Positions 11,392-24,228 are shown, counted from the stretch's first letter. The stretch is DNA of 64,000 nucleotides from Adiantum capillus-veneris (GCA_014529385.2 CM043943.1:97056355-97120354); one strand, 5' to 3'. Made by a program: numbers and translations. The notes: generated by a model not told the origin, from the letters alone.

Positions 11392-14300
11392 TCATACACA
11401 AACAACACCCACAAAATACGTTAGTTTATGTAAGAAATGCTTAATCAATACAAACAACAAATCATCGAAACTGCTACACAAATGAAACAAATCAACGAAA
11501 CTGCTACATAAATGACCAAAATCTAAAGTGTATTGTAGACTAATAAAAAGATCTTTACAAAAGGTTTCGTAGCAAAATTCATTAGTTAATCTCTCATCCT
11601 CTATGAGATCTACTGCACCAAAGATGTCTATCTCAATTTGTACTTCCGCATTTTTGTCATCGAACTCTACTTCTTCGTCGCTCTCCGCATCACCTTCACT
11701 ATTTGACACCTCATCTCTAGATTCAGACAATTGCTCAATGCTGACATCCACCTCAAAATCTAAACTTAAAGTTGGAGTCGGTCTTGCGCTTTGTTCATGA
11801 ATCACCTCTTTGAGCTCAACATCCAATCCTTCACACACTTGCTTGCTACGTGGAGCAACTTGAACAACATACAACCAGCACGGTTTAGATAAATCATTCT
11901 CATCATTTTCTATCCATAGTGGATCGGGTATGAACGCAACTTGTTCACATTGCTGCAGAAGTACGAATGTATCCCCCACGTCTGTCCACACCCGCCTAGA
12001 GTTCCTTGAATCAATCCATTCTTGTCTTTGCGCACAGTTGCATTAGGGCCGCTGGTAATAACTTTGAACCACTTGACATCAAAGATAAACATATCAAACT
12101 TTCTAAAGCTAGTCTTCAAGATGTCTTGGATGTAGCCAAAGTATTCAAGCTGGCCAATCTCTGTATTCTCATCCCTGGCACTACTCCTACTTTCTTGGAC
12201 GAAGCTTGCCCTACCACCACTGTCAAAAGTGACCCTTTGTTTGTTGATCCATTGCACTCTGAAGTGCTTCCATGCGACCACAAAGTTCCATATTTGTGAT
12301 ACTGCAGCCACAAAATTGAAACAAACTAAAAGTTATTAAAGCAAACTAATTTTCATGTAATGCTCAAAAAGGAAGTTGTGAAATGTACATGCCAATCGCA
12401 ACCCCTTGACATCTCCTCTTCCTCTTCAATAATCAACACTCCACTCCTCTTTGCCTATGAGAGTGTCGCATCTAACCACCGCCCAGTTGGAAAGTCAAGC
12501 AATTTTTGAAGATGGTCTGGAAAAGGAAGGTTTCTAGTTGCATGGTTGTGCTTGAATTGAAGGTGATCTATCAAACATTGTTGCTTTTCGCCTTCGTACC
12601 TCTCTAGCCACTTTTGCATGATGTATGAGTTGAGAAGGCAAAATCTTATAACCTTTTCTCGTATTGTGATGTCCATTTTCCTAACGATGCCTTGTCCCTG
12701 CGGCTCATCCCCTGTCACCTTGACGTTGACCTCTGTAGTCCACATTCGGGGCATCTCTAGATCAATTGAGACAAAAAATTCACTGATGAGGACAAGAGAC
12801 TCTTGTACAAGCCGTCCTTCGGCCATGCTACCCTCGGGGCGAGCCCTTTGACAAACAAACCCCTTTAAAGTCTTCATAAATCTCTCCAAGAAGAACATCC
12901 ACCTACTATGGACCACCCGAGCAACTACAACTTCATTGACCACATGCACAAGTACATGCATTTGGATGGTAAGAATGTTTTTTGGAAAGTACTTCTCGAC
13001 CATGCACACTGCTTCAATAGCATTTAAGCGTGATGCATCGATGTTGTATTCTCTTATCTCTTTTGAGCTGATCCAGCGTACCAACTCACAGATTTTGTAG
13101 ATTTCTTCTAATTTCATCTGTCAAACAACCCTTTATGGAAATTGGTAAGATGAACTGTAAAAATTTGTGCCAATCGTGGGACTTAAGACCACTGAGATTG
13201 TCATCTCTCGTAAAAGCCGTTTTCAAACATCGCATGCACCTTGTGGGAGTCTTGAATGAAGATATAGTCTTCTTCACTTTTTTCTCTTCTGCGCAACTCA
13301 GAAACCATGGACCTTTTGGTATAGACCACTTTCCATTGGGTTTAAGTCAAGGCCACATCTCTGGCGTTCGACCCACAGCCTGCAGGTCATCTCTTTGGGC
13401 CTTGCTCTCCCTTTTTCCAGTGATGGTCTTCTAGATGATCTCCCCCACATTCTTGAAGATGTGCATTGGGTTGAGCACATGATTAATCAATAGGTCACTC
13501 CAGTATGGGAGATCATGGAAAATATAAAGTCTTTTCATTCCAAGTGGCATCCAATCTCCCCTCTCCAACCACATGTTTTTCCAATTGCTCGCTTTCAGTG
13601 GATGCATGTCATGTTTGCATATGTTTGGTCCACGTAGCTCATGTCCTTCAAGCAGAAATCTACCATGCTCCTCGTAAATTGTCTTGCTCAAATGCTCAAG
13701 AGCAGTAGAAGCCAAGGCGAGGACCACATTTTGGACATGTATGATTGCCCAAGTAACTCAAGCCTGAAACATCACATATTAATATTTAAAAGCATTGACA
13801 TATCCATGAATCACATGCGTGTGAGGGTTTTAAAGACACTTACCTAAGAACTCACCGAACCCTGGCCAATCGTGCATGGTACACATGAGAATGCCTTGCA
13901 CATATACATTCCGTTGTCCGATTGGTTGGGACATATCAACCACATCGATTCATATCCATAAGATTTAGAGCTCTTCTATAAGTGGTGCTAGTTAGACGTC
14001 CATGTTCTTTGCTTTGTACTTTCCTGGGACGATCAATGACAACAACAGATGGCCCTTCTTGATAGAGAGCCATGGTGGAAGATTATAATTAACCAGACAA
14101 ATACGCCACGTGCTCGATGACGAACTCCATAATCCGAATGGGTTTACTCCGTCCATTGCCAGACCAAAGCGCATACATCGAGGCTCGTTCTTAAATGTAG
14201 GCCAACTTTTCTCCATGTGCTTCCATGCACAAGAGTCAGCAGGTACCCGCATAACATCATCTGTCAATCTAGTATTTGAGTGCCATGTCATCAAAGCGGC

Positions 14301-15213
14301 TATGGACTTGCACCTGAACATGCTCTTTATTCTTGGAATGATAGGAAAGTGTCGAAGGACCTTTGCTGGGATAAATTTTCCTTGTGTGTCCTCCCTGTAC
14401 CTGTTTGATCCACAATTGGGACATTGTTCCAGGTTTGGATACTCATTGCGAAAAAGTATACAATCATTAGGACATGCATGTATTTTTTGATAATCCAAGC
14501 CCAAATTAGTAAGAAGCATTTTAGCGGCTGGACGGGTAGGGGGCATGCGATTCCCTTTTGGCAAGATTTGCTCATTCAGCAACCTAACGTTACATGAACA
14601 AGTCAACCCTTTGATCACTTTATATGAACTATAATTTATATTTTACCATGCTTAGGAAATATGTTGACCTGAAAAGCTCTGTGATGACTGAGGCGTCAGA
14701 ACAACCATAGATAGACTGCAAATTAAGCATTGCCAATGCGGTACGGAGAATTAAGATTTTTGCACCAGTGTAGAGAGTCATATTGCGTACAAGACTTTGC
14801 ATCATCTCTCCCTCCTCATCGTTGCTATGATGCCATCGATATGAACGGAATGGCTGAGGTTGGTCCACAGTACTACGTTCAATGTTGTCGCCTTCTATGT
14901 TGGAATCCATATCAAAGAACACGCCCAACATCTGCTCCATCTCTACTTCTTGAAATGCCGCTTCAGGTATTGGTTGGGAGGACTCAGTCGATGGCTACTC
15001 GTTTGAAAATCGTCTTCTCTGGGATGAAGTTGGAGCAATATCTACTTGCAGACTTTGAGCTTCAATCTCTAGACCATGAGATTGATAACGCAGATCTTGT
15101 GCTTGCTCTATCGGAAAGAGACCGTGATTGCGTACGTGTTGGTCGCAGATTTTTTGTTTTCGAAAGATCTGATGCTTGCAATGCATACAAGGACACTCCA
15201 TCCTATCGTCCAT
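11392..15213 (-). pseudogene. TNPD transposase of CACTA-1 (transposase_tnp2 family)
   Basis: Domains in order on the minus strand. First is an N-terminal transposase-associated zinc domain, CPCMHCKHQ...KICDQHVRNHGLF (15213-15120). Then QSIYGCSDASVITELFR, HACPNDCILFRNEY..CPNCG, RHFPIIPRIKSMF, FGLAMDGVNPFG and YNLPPWLSIKKGHLLLSLIVPG (14600-13992). Then HDWPGFGEF (about 13.87 kb), NPMHIFKNVGE and SHDWHKFLQFILPI (13727-13086). Next is the DUF4218 part, MHVLVHVVNEV..SRWMFFLERFMK (13117-12455). Last is a DUF4216 part, EYFGYIQDI...FDVKWFKV and VAFIPDPLW (12311-11392). Introns lie near 14.61 and 12.4 kb. Several in-frame stops (for example directly after KNMDV at 13992) and frameshifts disable it. 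This is the cut-and-paste transposase that binds the termini. Confidence 0.85.
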
Positions 15214-15279
15214 ACTTTATCTAGCAATGATGCAACAAATAATTAAAACACTTTAGTTGTTATAACTACAAGCTATAAC

Positions 15280-16290
15280 AACCTCACATTCTCTAGCCAT
15301 GCCCGATCCCCGCACACCTGGTCTAGAGGTGCACGGAGATTAGGACCACACGGCAATAATCTCATCTTTATTGGTCAATGACTATATATTAAAGTTCTTG
15401 AAGTTTGTGTGCACTTTTGAAGTTCGATCACATTTTTTCAACTATTTTCTGCTAGCTCTAACAACCTCACATTCTCTAACCAGGCCCGATCCCCACACAC
15501 CTCGGTCTAGAGGTACACGGAGATTAGGACCACAGGGTAATAATCTCGTCTTTATTGATCAATGACTATATATTAAGGTTCTTTCAGTCTGTGTGCACTT
15601 TTGAAGTCCGATTGCGTTTTTTCTACTATTAATTTAACACTACCTCTAACCTAACCTATAATCTAACCTAACCAAAAACATAACCTAACCAAAGTCCATT
15701 TGCATTTTTAGAAGTACACGAGTCATCTTTGAAGTCCGTTTACGTTTTTAGAAGTACATGAGTCATCCTCGAAGTTCGATTTCGTTTTTTTTGCTATGAA
15801 TTTGACGATAGCTCTAACCTAACCTATAATCGTTATGTCTAACCTATAATCTAACCTAACGTAGAACCTATACCTAACTTAACTTAATATTACCTAACTT
15901 ATAACATCTACCTAACTTATAACCTAACCTACCCGAAGTCTGTTTGCATTTTTAGAAGTACACGAGTCATCTTCGAAGTCCGATTGCATTTTTACTACTA
16001 TTAATTTGACGCTAACTCTAACCTAACCTATAATCGTTATGCCTAACCTATAATCTAACATAACGTAAAACCTATACCTAACCTGACTTAATGTAATCTA
16101 TCTTATAACATCTACCTAACCTAACCAAAGTCCATTTGCGGTTTTAGAAGTACAAAAGTCATCTTCGAAGTCTAATTGTGTTTTTAGAAGTACACGAGTC
16201 ATATTTAAAGTCCGTTTGTATTTTCTCGACTATTATGCCGTCGATAGCTCTAACCTAACCTATAATCTCACCTAACCTATAACCTAAACC
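15280..16290. repeat. Subterminal minisatellite and AACCT arrays of CACTA-1
   Basis: A 100-bp block (CATTCTCTAGCCATGCCCGA...CTTTATTGGTCAATGAC) occurs at 15291 and 15471. A related block lies in CACTA-2 near 61470-61550, upstream of its TNPD. From 15.6 kb a unit of the type GAAGTCCG..TTTTTAGAAGTACACGAGTCATC alternates with (AACCT)n / CTAACCTA stretches. This is probably the 5' regulatory and subterminal region of the element, since TNPD transcription starts on its left side. Confidence 0.7.
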
Positions 16291-16301
16291 TAACCTAATA
16301 T

Positions 16302-16980
16302 AAAAACAACACAATGGTGAGGCGTTTAGCAAAACGACAAGCCATATAGCTTGTCCACGATGCATATGCGATATGGGCAAGCTCTATGGCTTGCCAATTT
16401 GGCAAACGGCTCACCATTGTGTTGTTTTTAGAGTTGCGAAGCGATTTTATGGCCTCAAAACCGTTGGCACACATATAGACAACACAATCGCAAGCCGTTG
16501 GCAATATGGCAAACCATAGAGCTTGCACACAATGCATACGCCTTGTGTGCAAGCTTTATGGCTTGCCGTATTGCCAAACGGATCGCCATTGTGTTGTTTT
16601 TAAAGGCACGAGGTAATTTTAGCGCTTGAAAATCTCTCGCAAACATATAGACAACACCATAGCGAGCCGTTTGACAAAACGACAAGCCATAAAGCTTGCC
16701 CACAATGCATATGCACTGTAAGCAACATCTATGGCTTGCCGTATTGCCAAATGGCTCGCCTGGTGTTATTTTAAGACTTGAAATCCGCTCGCGACATATA
16801 AACAACACAATGGCAAGCCGTTGGCAATATGGAAAGCCATAGAGCTTTGCCCACAATGCATATGTGTTGTGGATAAGCTTTATGGATTGCCGTATTGACG
16901 AAGGGATCATCATTTTGTTGTTTTTAATATGCGTTGTGGGTAAGCTAGCTCTATAGCTTGCCGTATTGTTGAACGTAGTT
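16302..16980. repeat. Tandem array of long palindromes inside CACTA-1
   Basis: Four near-palindromes of about 123-132 bp lie at 16302-16433, 16480-16602, 16651-16773 and 16801-16928, followed by a half unit. Each begins AACAACACAATGG.., has a centre near AATGCATATGC, and ends ..CCATTGTGTTGTTTTT. Each is joined to the next by a short spacer of about 27-48 bp. Each could fold into a hairpin of roughly 60 bp per arm. The two minus-strand ORFs overlapping this stretch are by-products of the repeat. Confidence 0.85.
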
Positions 16981-17170
16981 TAACTTAACTTAACCTAATG
17001 TAGCTTTACCTAACCTAATATAACATAACCTAACATAAATAAACCTAACATAGATTAACTTAACCTAACCTAACATAATATAACTTAACCTAATGTATAA
17101 CATAACATAACAACGTAGCTTAAATTAACATAACCTAACTTTATCTAACTTAACTTCTAACTTAAAGTTC
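16981..17170. repeat. Second (AACCT)n-like array
   Basis: Degenerate TTAACTTAACCTAA / AACCTAAC units, the same motif family as at 15.6-16.29 kb, on the right of the palindromes. Confidence 0.7.
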
Positions 17171-17456
17171 ACCTAAAACATAAACCCCATCAACTACATA
17201 ATTTGAAAAAGGACATAATTCAATAAAAAATTTCTTCAAAGCAAGATTTTTTCATAAACTTAAACAAATTTTTTTCATAATTTAAAATGAAATTTCACGT
17301 AACAAATCTTAATTTCTTTTAAAGCATTGAAAGTTTAAAGCATCAAGGTTTAAAACATTCAAAGTTTAAAGCATGAAATTTTCTTTTTTTAATATACAAA
17401 GTAATTTAAATAAACTTAATATGCAATATTTAAAGGTTTGAGCACTCACATTCATC

Positions 17457-17526
17457 CTATTTGAGGAATGAGAGTTGTTGTAAAAGTCCTTCTATTTGAG
17501 GAATGAGAGTTGTTGTAAAAGTCCTT
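17457..17526. repeat. 35-bp perfect tandem duplication
   Basis: CTATTTGAGGAATGAGAG...GTCCTT occurs twice back to back (17457-17491, 17492-17526). The lack of divergence indicates a recent slip. Confidence 0.85.
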
Positions 17527-18336
17527 GAACCTGCAAAAACACACACACAAAGGCAAAGTTAAATCCTAAACCCTATATCTACAAGTAAACATGAAAGCAA
17601 TCTTACCTTAGTGTTATGCGCTAACCCACAAGCAAGATTAGCACCTCCGACGGCGTGTATCGCAGCAGGTCTGAGAAAGATGGTGAAGAGTAGAGCTTGA
17701 GATGTGGCGCAAGAATTAGGAGAAATCCGCAGAGAAAGCCTGCGATTTCGGTTTTTGCAGGTACCGACGGTACAGCTATCGGTACAACCGTCGGAACAGT
17801 CATCGGAAGGGGCATCGGAATGCGCATTCGCGCTGTCGTCGGAAGATGTGCCGGAAGAGGCGTCGGAACTTTGAAAATGCATTTTTTTCCAAAAACCTTT
17901 TCTCCCTCCATAAATACACACACATATACCAACACCCGCCAGTGACGCCGGTAATGTGGCACTAGAATTCAAGTGACCTCTTCTAGTGTGTACACTCTTG
18001 CCAAACTAGTCGAGGCATCATTATCATAGTTGAACGCTACCTTCCAAGCCTTTCTAACTATGTTCAATTAACCTAATGCCCCCCTTAGCTAGCCTAAAAG
18101 TGCACAAATGTGCCACTTACTTACTACTTCCAAGCCCATTTTAACAGATTTATATATATACGCTCGTAATTTACTTAATTTGCTATGTTTTCGTAGTCCA
18201 AAAATTGCTGAAGTCCAGTATGTGTTCTCAAATATACTAAAATCAAGTACAAAACACACAGTAATTATGCTTTGCAAATACCACTTTTACAAACATTTCT
18301 TACTAACACACATCCCAACCAAGACCACATATATAC

Positions 18337-19157
18337 ATTTTGAATATCTCAACATCTCATTTCAAAATAAAATAAAATATTACAATGGCCATAGACACCA
18401 TATTACACTTTCAAACTAACATATGAATTTGACAATCAATTAAAAATATGTTTCTACTTTTCACAAACAAAATTTATTTCGCAGCTGCACATACACTTGC
18501 TCTTGACACAATAAATTGGTAGATATTGTAATTTTTGTCTTCAAATGATTTATCATTTTGCAAATGTTCACTTTTCTCTAGTCCCAATGCTTCTACTATG
18601 CAATAATCTTTAATTTTAAATCTCTAGCAAGCATTCATACTAATGCGAAATCATAAACACATATGCAAATTGAATTCATGTTCAGTTATGTTCCAACTTT
18701 TATGCTGAATGTTCACGTTTTATTGTTTATTGTATAATTTATGTTTGTATATATTTTATATTTTGAAATATAGACCAATCTTTTACTGCTTTGGATCCTC
18801 TCTTTATGATTTTATTTGTAGTGTTTGCGACCTCACTGCTCCATAGCTTGGCTTCAGCATGCTTGTCCATGCCGGGGATTTTTTTTCAATCATCCACTCT
18901 ACTACTCACTTATGCATCCTCAAACTCTGACACTTCTCTATTTAGTCTCTTTCATTGCTATCGCTTCTCAACTAGGCTTTCTCTCTCTAGACCCTAATTT
19001 CTCTCTCTTATTCCCAATTACGTGGGTACATACATACTATCTTTTTCTCTCTACTCATTTACAACACACAGTGTCTATGCTTCCCCTTCTCTTCAATCTC
19101 TAGCTCTTCTTCTTTTATTAACATTACATCTCTCTCACTCATCTCAAACACTATTAT
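18337..19157. repeat. 0.82-kb direct repeat, copy A
   Basis: It starts ATTTTGAATATCTCAACATC and ends CTCAAACACTATTAT. It matches 19633-20443 almost throughout, with scattered substitutions and small indels. The matching shadow ORFs in both copies have no recognisable product. Copy B follows after about 475 bp of retroelement-like sequence. Confidence 0.85.
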
Positions 19158-19632
19158 GCTCTCTCCCCGGGGGATTCACTCTATATACAAAACAGGATGC
19201 CACCTATGAGCGCACAACTTTGATATATATCTAGCCATTCGCATTGGGATAGCGACCTAGTCCGTTGCCTATGTCGAGAGATTTTCTTGTCGAGTCCAGT
19301 CGTGACGAGTCTAGCCCCCAAGTTCAGTCCCTAGCCCCTAAACCGTTGTATGATCACTCCCCCCGGATGAAGCGTTGGAGTTGATCCCTTCCTGTCGAGT
19401 CCATTCTCAGCCCAAATTGTAAAAAAGATGTCCATCTTTTTTCTCCCTAAGGGGGGAGGTGTGGTGTGTGGTCGTGTAAGTAGAGTCCCACCACCTAGTG
19501 TGGGAGGACTCGTGGTAGATCTTGGTAGAAGCCATTCTTGGCATGTACTCTCTCTATACTTAATATAAGGAGCTGCTCTCGGATGCAGGAGGCAGACTCA
19601 GTTTGGTTCCGTCCTCCCGTGCACTTTACAAT
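19158..19632 (+). mobile_element. Retrotransposon 3' end with short LTR-like segment
   Basis: A G-rich purine tract (CTAAGGGGGGAGG) is followed by TGTGGTGTGTGG at 19460, and the segment closes ..GCACTTTACA at 19630. That resembles a polypurine tract plus an LTR of about 171 bp. The 300 bp before it has no open frame. No primer-binding site or second LTR is seen, so this is a fragment. Confidence 0.4.
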
Positions 19633-20443
19633 ATTTTGAATATCTCAACATCTCATTTCAAAAAAAAAAGTTACAATGACCATAGACACCATATTACACT
19701 TTCAAACTAACATATGAACTTGACAATCAATAAAAAATATGTTTCTACTTTGCACAATCAAAATTTCTTTCTCAGTTGCACATACACTTGCTCTTGACGT
19801 AATAAATTGGTAAATATTGTAATTTTTGTATTCAAATGATTTATCATGTTGCAAATATTCACCTTTCCCCAGTCCCAATGCTTCTACTATGCAATAATCT
19901 TTTATTTTAAATCTCTAGCAAGCATTCATACTAATGTCATAAACACATATGCAAATTGAATTCATGTTCAGTTATGTTCTAATTTTTATGCTCAATGTTC
20001 AAATTTTAATGTTTATTGTATAATTTATGTTTGTATATATTTTATATATTGAAATATAGACCAACCTTTTATTGCTTTGGATCCTCTCTTTACGTTTTGC
20101 TTTGTAGTGTTTGCGACCTCAGTGCTCCATAGCTTGGCTTCAGCATGCTTGTCCATGCCGGGATTTTTTTTTCAATTATCCACTCTACTGCTCACTTATG
20201 CATCCTCAAACTCTGACACTTCTCTATATAGTCTCTTTTATTGCTATCGCTTCTCAACTTGGCTTTCTCTCTCTAGACCCTAATTTCGCTCTCTTATTCC
20301 CAATTACATGGGTACATACATACTATCTTTTTCTCTCTACTCACTTACTACACACAGTGTCTATGCTTCCCCTTCTCTTCAATCTCTAGCTCTTCTTCTC
20401 TTATTAACCTTACATCTCTCTCACTCGTCTCAAACACTATTAT
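19633..20443. repeat. 0.82-kb direct repeat, copy B
   Basis: Second copy of the 18337-19157 repeat. Homology stops after CTATTAT, where this copy continues into TC-rich sequence and copy A continues into the retroelement fragment. Confidence 0.85.
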
Positions 20444-20489
20444 TCTGTCTCTACGTTCACATATAACACGCACACTTAACTTTCATACA

Positions 20490-20499
20490 AAGATGCATA

Positions 20500-20541
<42 letters not shown>

Positions 20542-20986
20542 CACACACATTCACTAGCATACACACACACATGCAATACATATCATGCAATATTGCTATT
20601 AGACTCTCTCACTCTCTCTTACTCGCTGCGGACACCACCTCTTTCTCTCTATCATGCGCTACAATAAAGGAAATCTCTCTCTCTCTCTCACACACACTCT
20701 CACAGTAACCAACAACGCAAATCACTCTCTCCCCACACATGCTTTCAATCAATCACAATACACAAACAATAATAATCTAGCCTATATACTCATGCGCACA
20801 CAATCAATATGCCACATCCATGCATATACACACTAATGCAAACCATACATACACATATAGTAACAATTGAATTATGTTCTCGCCATAATCTGCAAAAAAT
20901 CAAAATCTTCCTCGCTCTCTCTAACCCTTCGATTGTCTCGCCTCCTAATGGTGGCTCTCCCTGGTTTGCGCCACAGACAAACGAAT

Positions 20987-21041
<55 letters not shown>

Positions 21042-21140
21042 AGTATATTCCCTCTCTCTCTAACTTATTACATACACGCAGGCAGTCTCTATCTCTCCCT
21101 ATACTACCCATACACACACACACACAGGCTCTTTCCCTCT
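20490..21140. repeat. TC/CA-rich microsatellite region
   Basis: (TC)n at about 20504-20534 and about 20990-21040, with short (AC)n tracts up to 21124. Ser/Leu-rich and Arg/Glu-rich ORFs over it are simple-repeat translations, not genes. Confidence 0.85.
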
Positions 21141-21339
21141 CGATGTCCAACTACCTGCACTCGGCCCCTCTCGACTCAGCCCCTCTTGCTTCATGGCGGC
21201 TCCACACACCCTCTCTCTCGCGGCTCTGGCGACTTCTCTCTCCTGCTCTGTCCCAATGGGAGTACACACACATACCCAGTAGTACAGAGAAGCAGCCCCT
21301 CGGCTCCCTCTCCCCTACTCACTTGGCGACCTTCTGCTC

Positions 21340-21410
21340 GCGGACCCCTATAAATACCCCTCACCTCCTGGTCGTTCCCTGCATGGCGGTTCAGAGCCGA
21401 CCACAGAAAC
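21340..21410 (+). promoter_or_regulatory. Core-promoter-like TATAAATA stretch
   Basis: CGGACCCCTATAAATACCCC around 21350 sits in locally GC-rich sequence and is followed by TTCCCTGCATGGCGG. The TATA match is good for plants. No intact gene follows, so it may be the promoter of a lost gene or the U3 of an LTR. Confidence 0.35.
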
Positions 21411-21419
21411 GTAATTTAT

Positions 21420-22900
21420 TTATTTTTGTTAAATTTTTAAAACATTGTCAAACATGTGGTCTTTTAAGACCTCGATCCCACCTTGAAAAAGGGTTAAAAT
21501 CCCCGAGACCTCAAAGATCTATCTGATAAGAACTGAACTCAAGATCCCGTCTCTCAGCTATTCGACTTCCTTCTTGCCATTTCTCTCCCTCTCTCGGTCT
21601 TTAAGTCAAAATTTGAAACTTTTACCGATAATTACACTAAAGCTTGTGTAAATTTCTCACTTTCCTCAAAGGCAAGCTCAAAATCTAACTAGGATTTTAC
21701 AACTTTGACATATTAGCATACATTGTACCCCGGTTTGTTTTTAATATAGCTCGGCAAAGGATAAAGAACCCTCTTTCTTTCTCTTACTCTCTTGCATCTT
21801 GCTGAAATTGGTCACGAAATTGCTACCTTGAGAAACCCAAAGATCTAAATGGGATTACTTTTAACTTAATTTCCTTTGCAACTCCCTGATTACTTCTCTC
21901 CCCTCATCATTCATCTTTTGGCCTCGAACTAATCTAGCAACTCAATGTACAGTTTTATTTAAATTTCCTATTTCAAAACCTTGTTTATTCAAGGGTTGCT
22001 AAGAATGGCCTATAGTCTAGCTCCATCTAGTCTATGGTCATGAGTAAATGAACTTGAGCATACCTAGGTTAGAAAATTATTATTGTAGACTGACTTACTA
22101 ATCCACAGCATAATGAAATTATTCAATGAAAAAATTCAAAGCATAGCAACATGCATTCATGTCGTCATCATCAAATTATGACAAGCATGCATACTATTGC
22201 AGTTATATGCATGCAAATGCAGCTAAAATGCCCATGCATATCCCAAATTAACCCGAAATTGTTACAAAATATGAAAATATCTTGGGGTCTACAATAGTCT
22301 CTTTACTCCCACTTCCTGAGCAAATGTTATCATCTCCTCCTCGCTCTCATGCCTATATGTATATGTCACATATGTGTGAGCTTCAAGTGCAAGTGTGTGA
22401 GTGTTCTCTATGCGGATATTGATGTGTGTCAATCTGAAAGCTTGAAGTAAAATGGGTGCATGAGAGGGATTTGATAGGGTTTTGTGTGTTGTTGGTTATT
22501 GGATTGAATTTATGTGTGGAAGTATGGCACTTTTAAGGGTCTTAAGTAGAAACTATCATGTTATGTTTTGCTATCGGAATGGTGTAGTTAGGGTTGGTTG
22601 GGCACGGTCTTGGATAGTGATTGTTTGCAAATTGGGTGTTTGGGTGTGTGTTAAATAGGGGATAGGGATGCTGTGGAATTAGTGCGCTATAGAAAGGAAT
22701 TCATTGTGTGTGCTGGGTGTGTTCCCATTTCCCCCTTTCACCGTACTCCATCCTCATATCTCTATGTATGCTATCATTTCCTTGCCCTATAAGTTAGGGC
22801 ATCCACCTAAGCCTCCTATAAGTGGATATAATTTCCCGATATCAACCACACCCTTGCCACTAACTTGTGGTTTGTTGTATTTGATCCAAGATCATTGAAG
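21420..22900. other. No recognisable gene
   Basis: AT-rich sequence without repeats or convincing coding potential. The 64-residue frame at 22704 has no recognisable features. Confidence 0.4.
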
Positions 22901-22901
22901 A

Positions 22902-22903
<2 letters not shown>

Positions 22904-22923
<20 letters not shown>
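22904..22923. repeat. Poly-C20 followed by A-rich/AAT microsatellite
   Basis: Twenty C followed by A9 and an (AAT)n-like tract. Confidence 0.9.
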
Positions 22924-22932
<9 letters not shown>

Positions 22933-23622
22933 TAATAATAATAATAATAATTAAGAGGCCCAAGAGCTTAGTCTCTTTCATGATGCAAACTCTAAAGTGG
23001 TTGTAACAAACCCAAATGTGGTACCTTTTCTCAATTTAGAATATTCAAATCCCTCATTTTACAATGAGCCATAAGCCCTTTCCTTAATACTATCCTTTTC
23101 TTGTTGTTTTAGGAGTAGCCAATGACAATTTTTTGAACCCCCCAAAAGTCAGTAGGTGTCTATCTCACCATTCAAAGTTGTCTACCTCAGCGTTGAACTT
23201 CTAAGGTCTTAAGAACCATTAGATATTGAGCCTAGTACCTCACCATTTCAAGTTGTCAAGCCTCCATCTATATAAATGGATACCCAAGAGATTGCTACCC
23301 ACCCTTATGAGACCCAAGAGGTCAAAATGCGTTGGCAATTTGCCTATAACAATCTCACTTGAGTCCTACTTATTTTTCTTTATCCCTACAATTTTTGGAG
23401 TAATCATGCACATGCTTGGCCTTTAAACTTTTTTGCACAAACCACTAAGATTCAAAATATAAATTATCTCATTTTTGACAAGCTTATTTGTTTTGCAAGC
23501 TTTATGAACAAGTTATGGCTCCCATAAAATGAAGAAAAAAGGAGAATGGAATTGAAGGTTGGTTGTTAAGCATGTTATATATTGTATATCTTGAACTTCT
23601 ATTTATCTATTGATCAAAACAT

Positions 23623-24228
23623 TTGATTTGGACATGTCTTATAGAAAAAAAGGGTTATTCCCTCATATTAAAACATGTATATCAAACTTTTAGTGAGGAA
23701 TTGCAGTCCAGGACCCTTGCACACTCATATTTATCTTCAATTCAAGTGAAAGATGATGTGGATACATCTTCCCATGATGTGGGCAATGATGAATATGGGG
23801 AGCGACAAACTATTGCCATGCTATCACCCAATGCCCAAGCTATTATCTCCACTACATAAAATGTTAGTCAATCACAATCTAAGAGTCAAAATACCACTAA
23901 TGATATTGGGGTTGTGCATAGATGTATTCTTTGAAAACCACTTGATTTGGGATTGTTAGGCGAAGTCTTTTCAAAACTCTTTGTGAAATGCAATTTGTCT
24001 CCTCCATTGATCCCTTTGTGTAGATCATTTGCTAATGAAGCAATCCACACAATCTTTAGCCAGGTTGAGGTATTTTGTGATTCCTTTCATAGCCATGGTT
24101 ATGTTGATGCATCTGTCCCTTTCTTGGTCTCCCTCACCCACCCAAGAAGCTCTATCTACTTTGACATGATACAACTAAAACTTCAAGAGTGGGGGGGCAA
24201 ATCTTATTCTCCAACACGAGAGGTTTGA
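23623..24228 (+). pseudogene. Decayed ORF of unknown family
   Basis: Two adjacent stretches read as one former protein. The first is HVYQTFSEELQSRTLAHSYL..DDVDTSSHDVGNDEYGERQ (23623-23859). The second is GEVFSKLFVKCNLSPPLIPL..SFANEAIHTIFSQVEVF (23947-24228). Stops and a frameshift near 23.86-23.95 kb separate them. No known domain is recognised. The spacing is too small for a clear intron. It lies in otherwise non-coding sequence, so neighbours give no hint. Confidence 0.25.

Larger units (their letters stand above)
9506..17988 (-). mobile_element. CACTA-1: full-length decayed CACTA (En/Spm-type) DNA transposon
   Basis: The left terminus reads CACTACAAGAGGTC (9506-9519). The right terminus, read inward on the minus strand, is CACTAGAAGAGGTC (17988-17975), a 13/14 match. 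Flanking trinucleotides are TCT and TGT, so the 3-bp target duplication is imperfect or mutated. Inside on the minus strand are a TNPD transposase and a TNPA-like second gene. Subterminal regions at both ends are rich in short TCGGTA / ACCGACGG-type motifs (9590-9770 and 17650-17870), as expected for TNPA binding sites. Long non-coding arrays occupy 15.24-17.2 kb. Both genes carry stops and frameshifts, so the element is not autonomous. Confidence 0.85.

Noticed and set aside
16295-16913. Two Cys/His-rich minus-strand ORFs
   Set aside because: They are read from the palindrome array, and their Cys/His content follows the repeat unit.
20867-21526. 219-residue plus-strand ORF
   Set aside because: Mostly translated (TC)n and (CA)n repeats; the tail lacks recognisable protein features.
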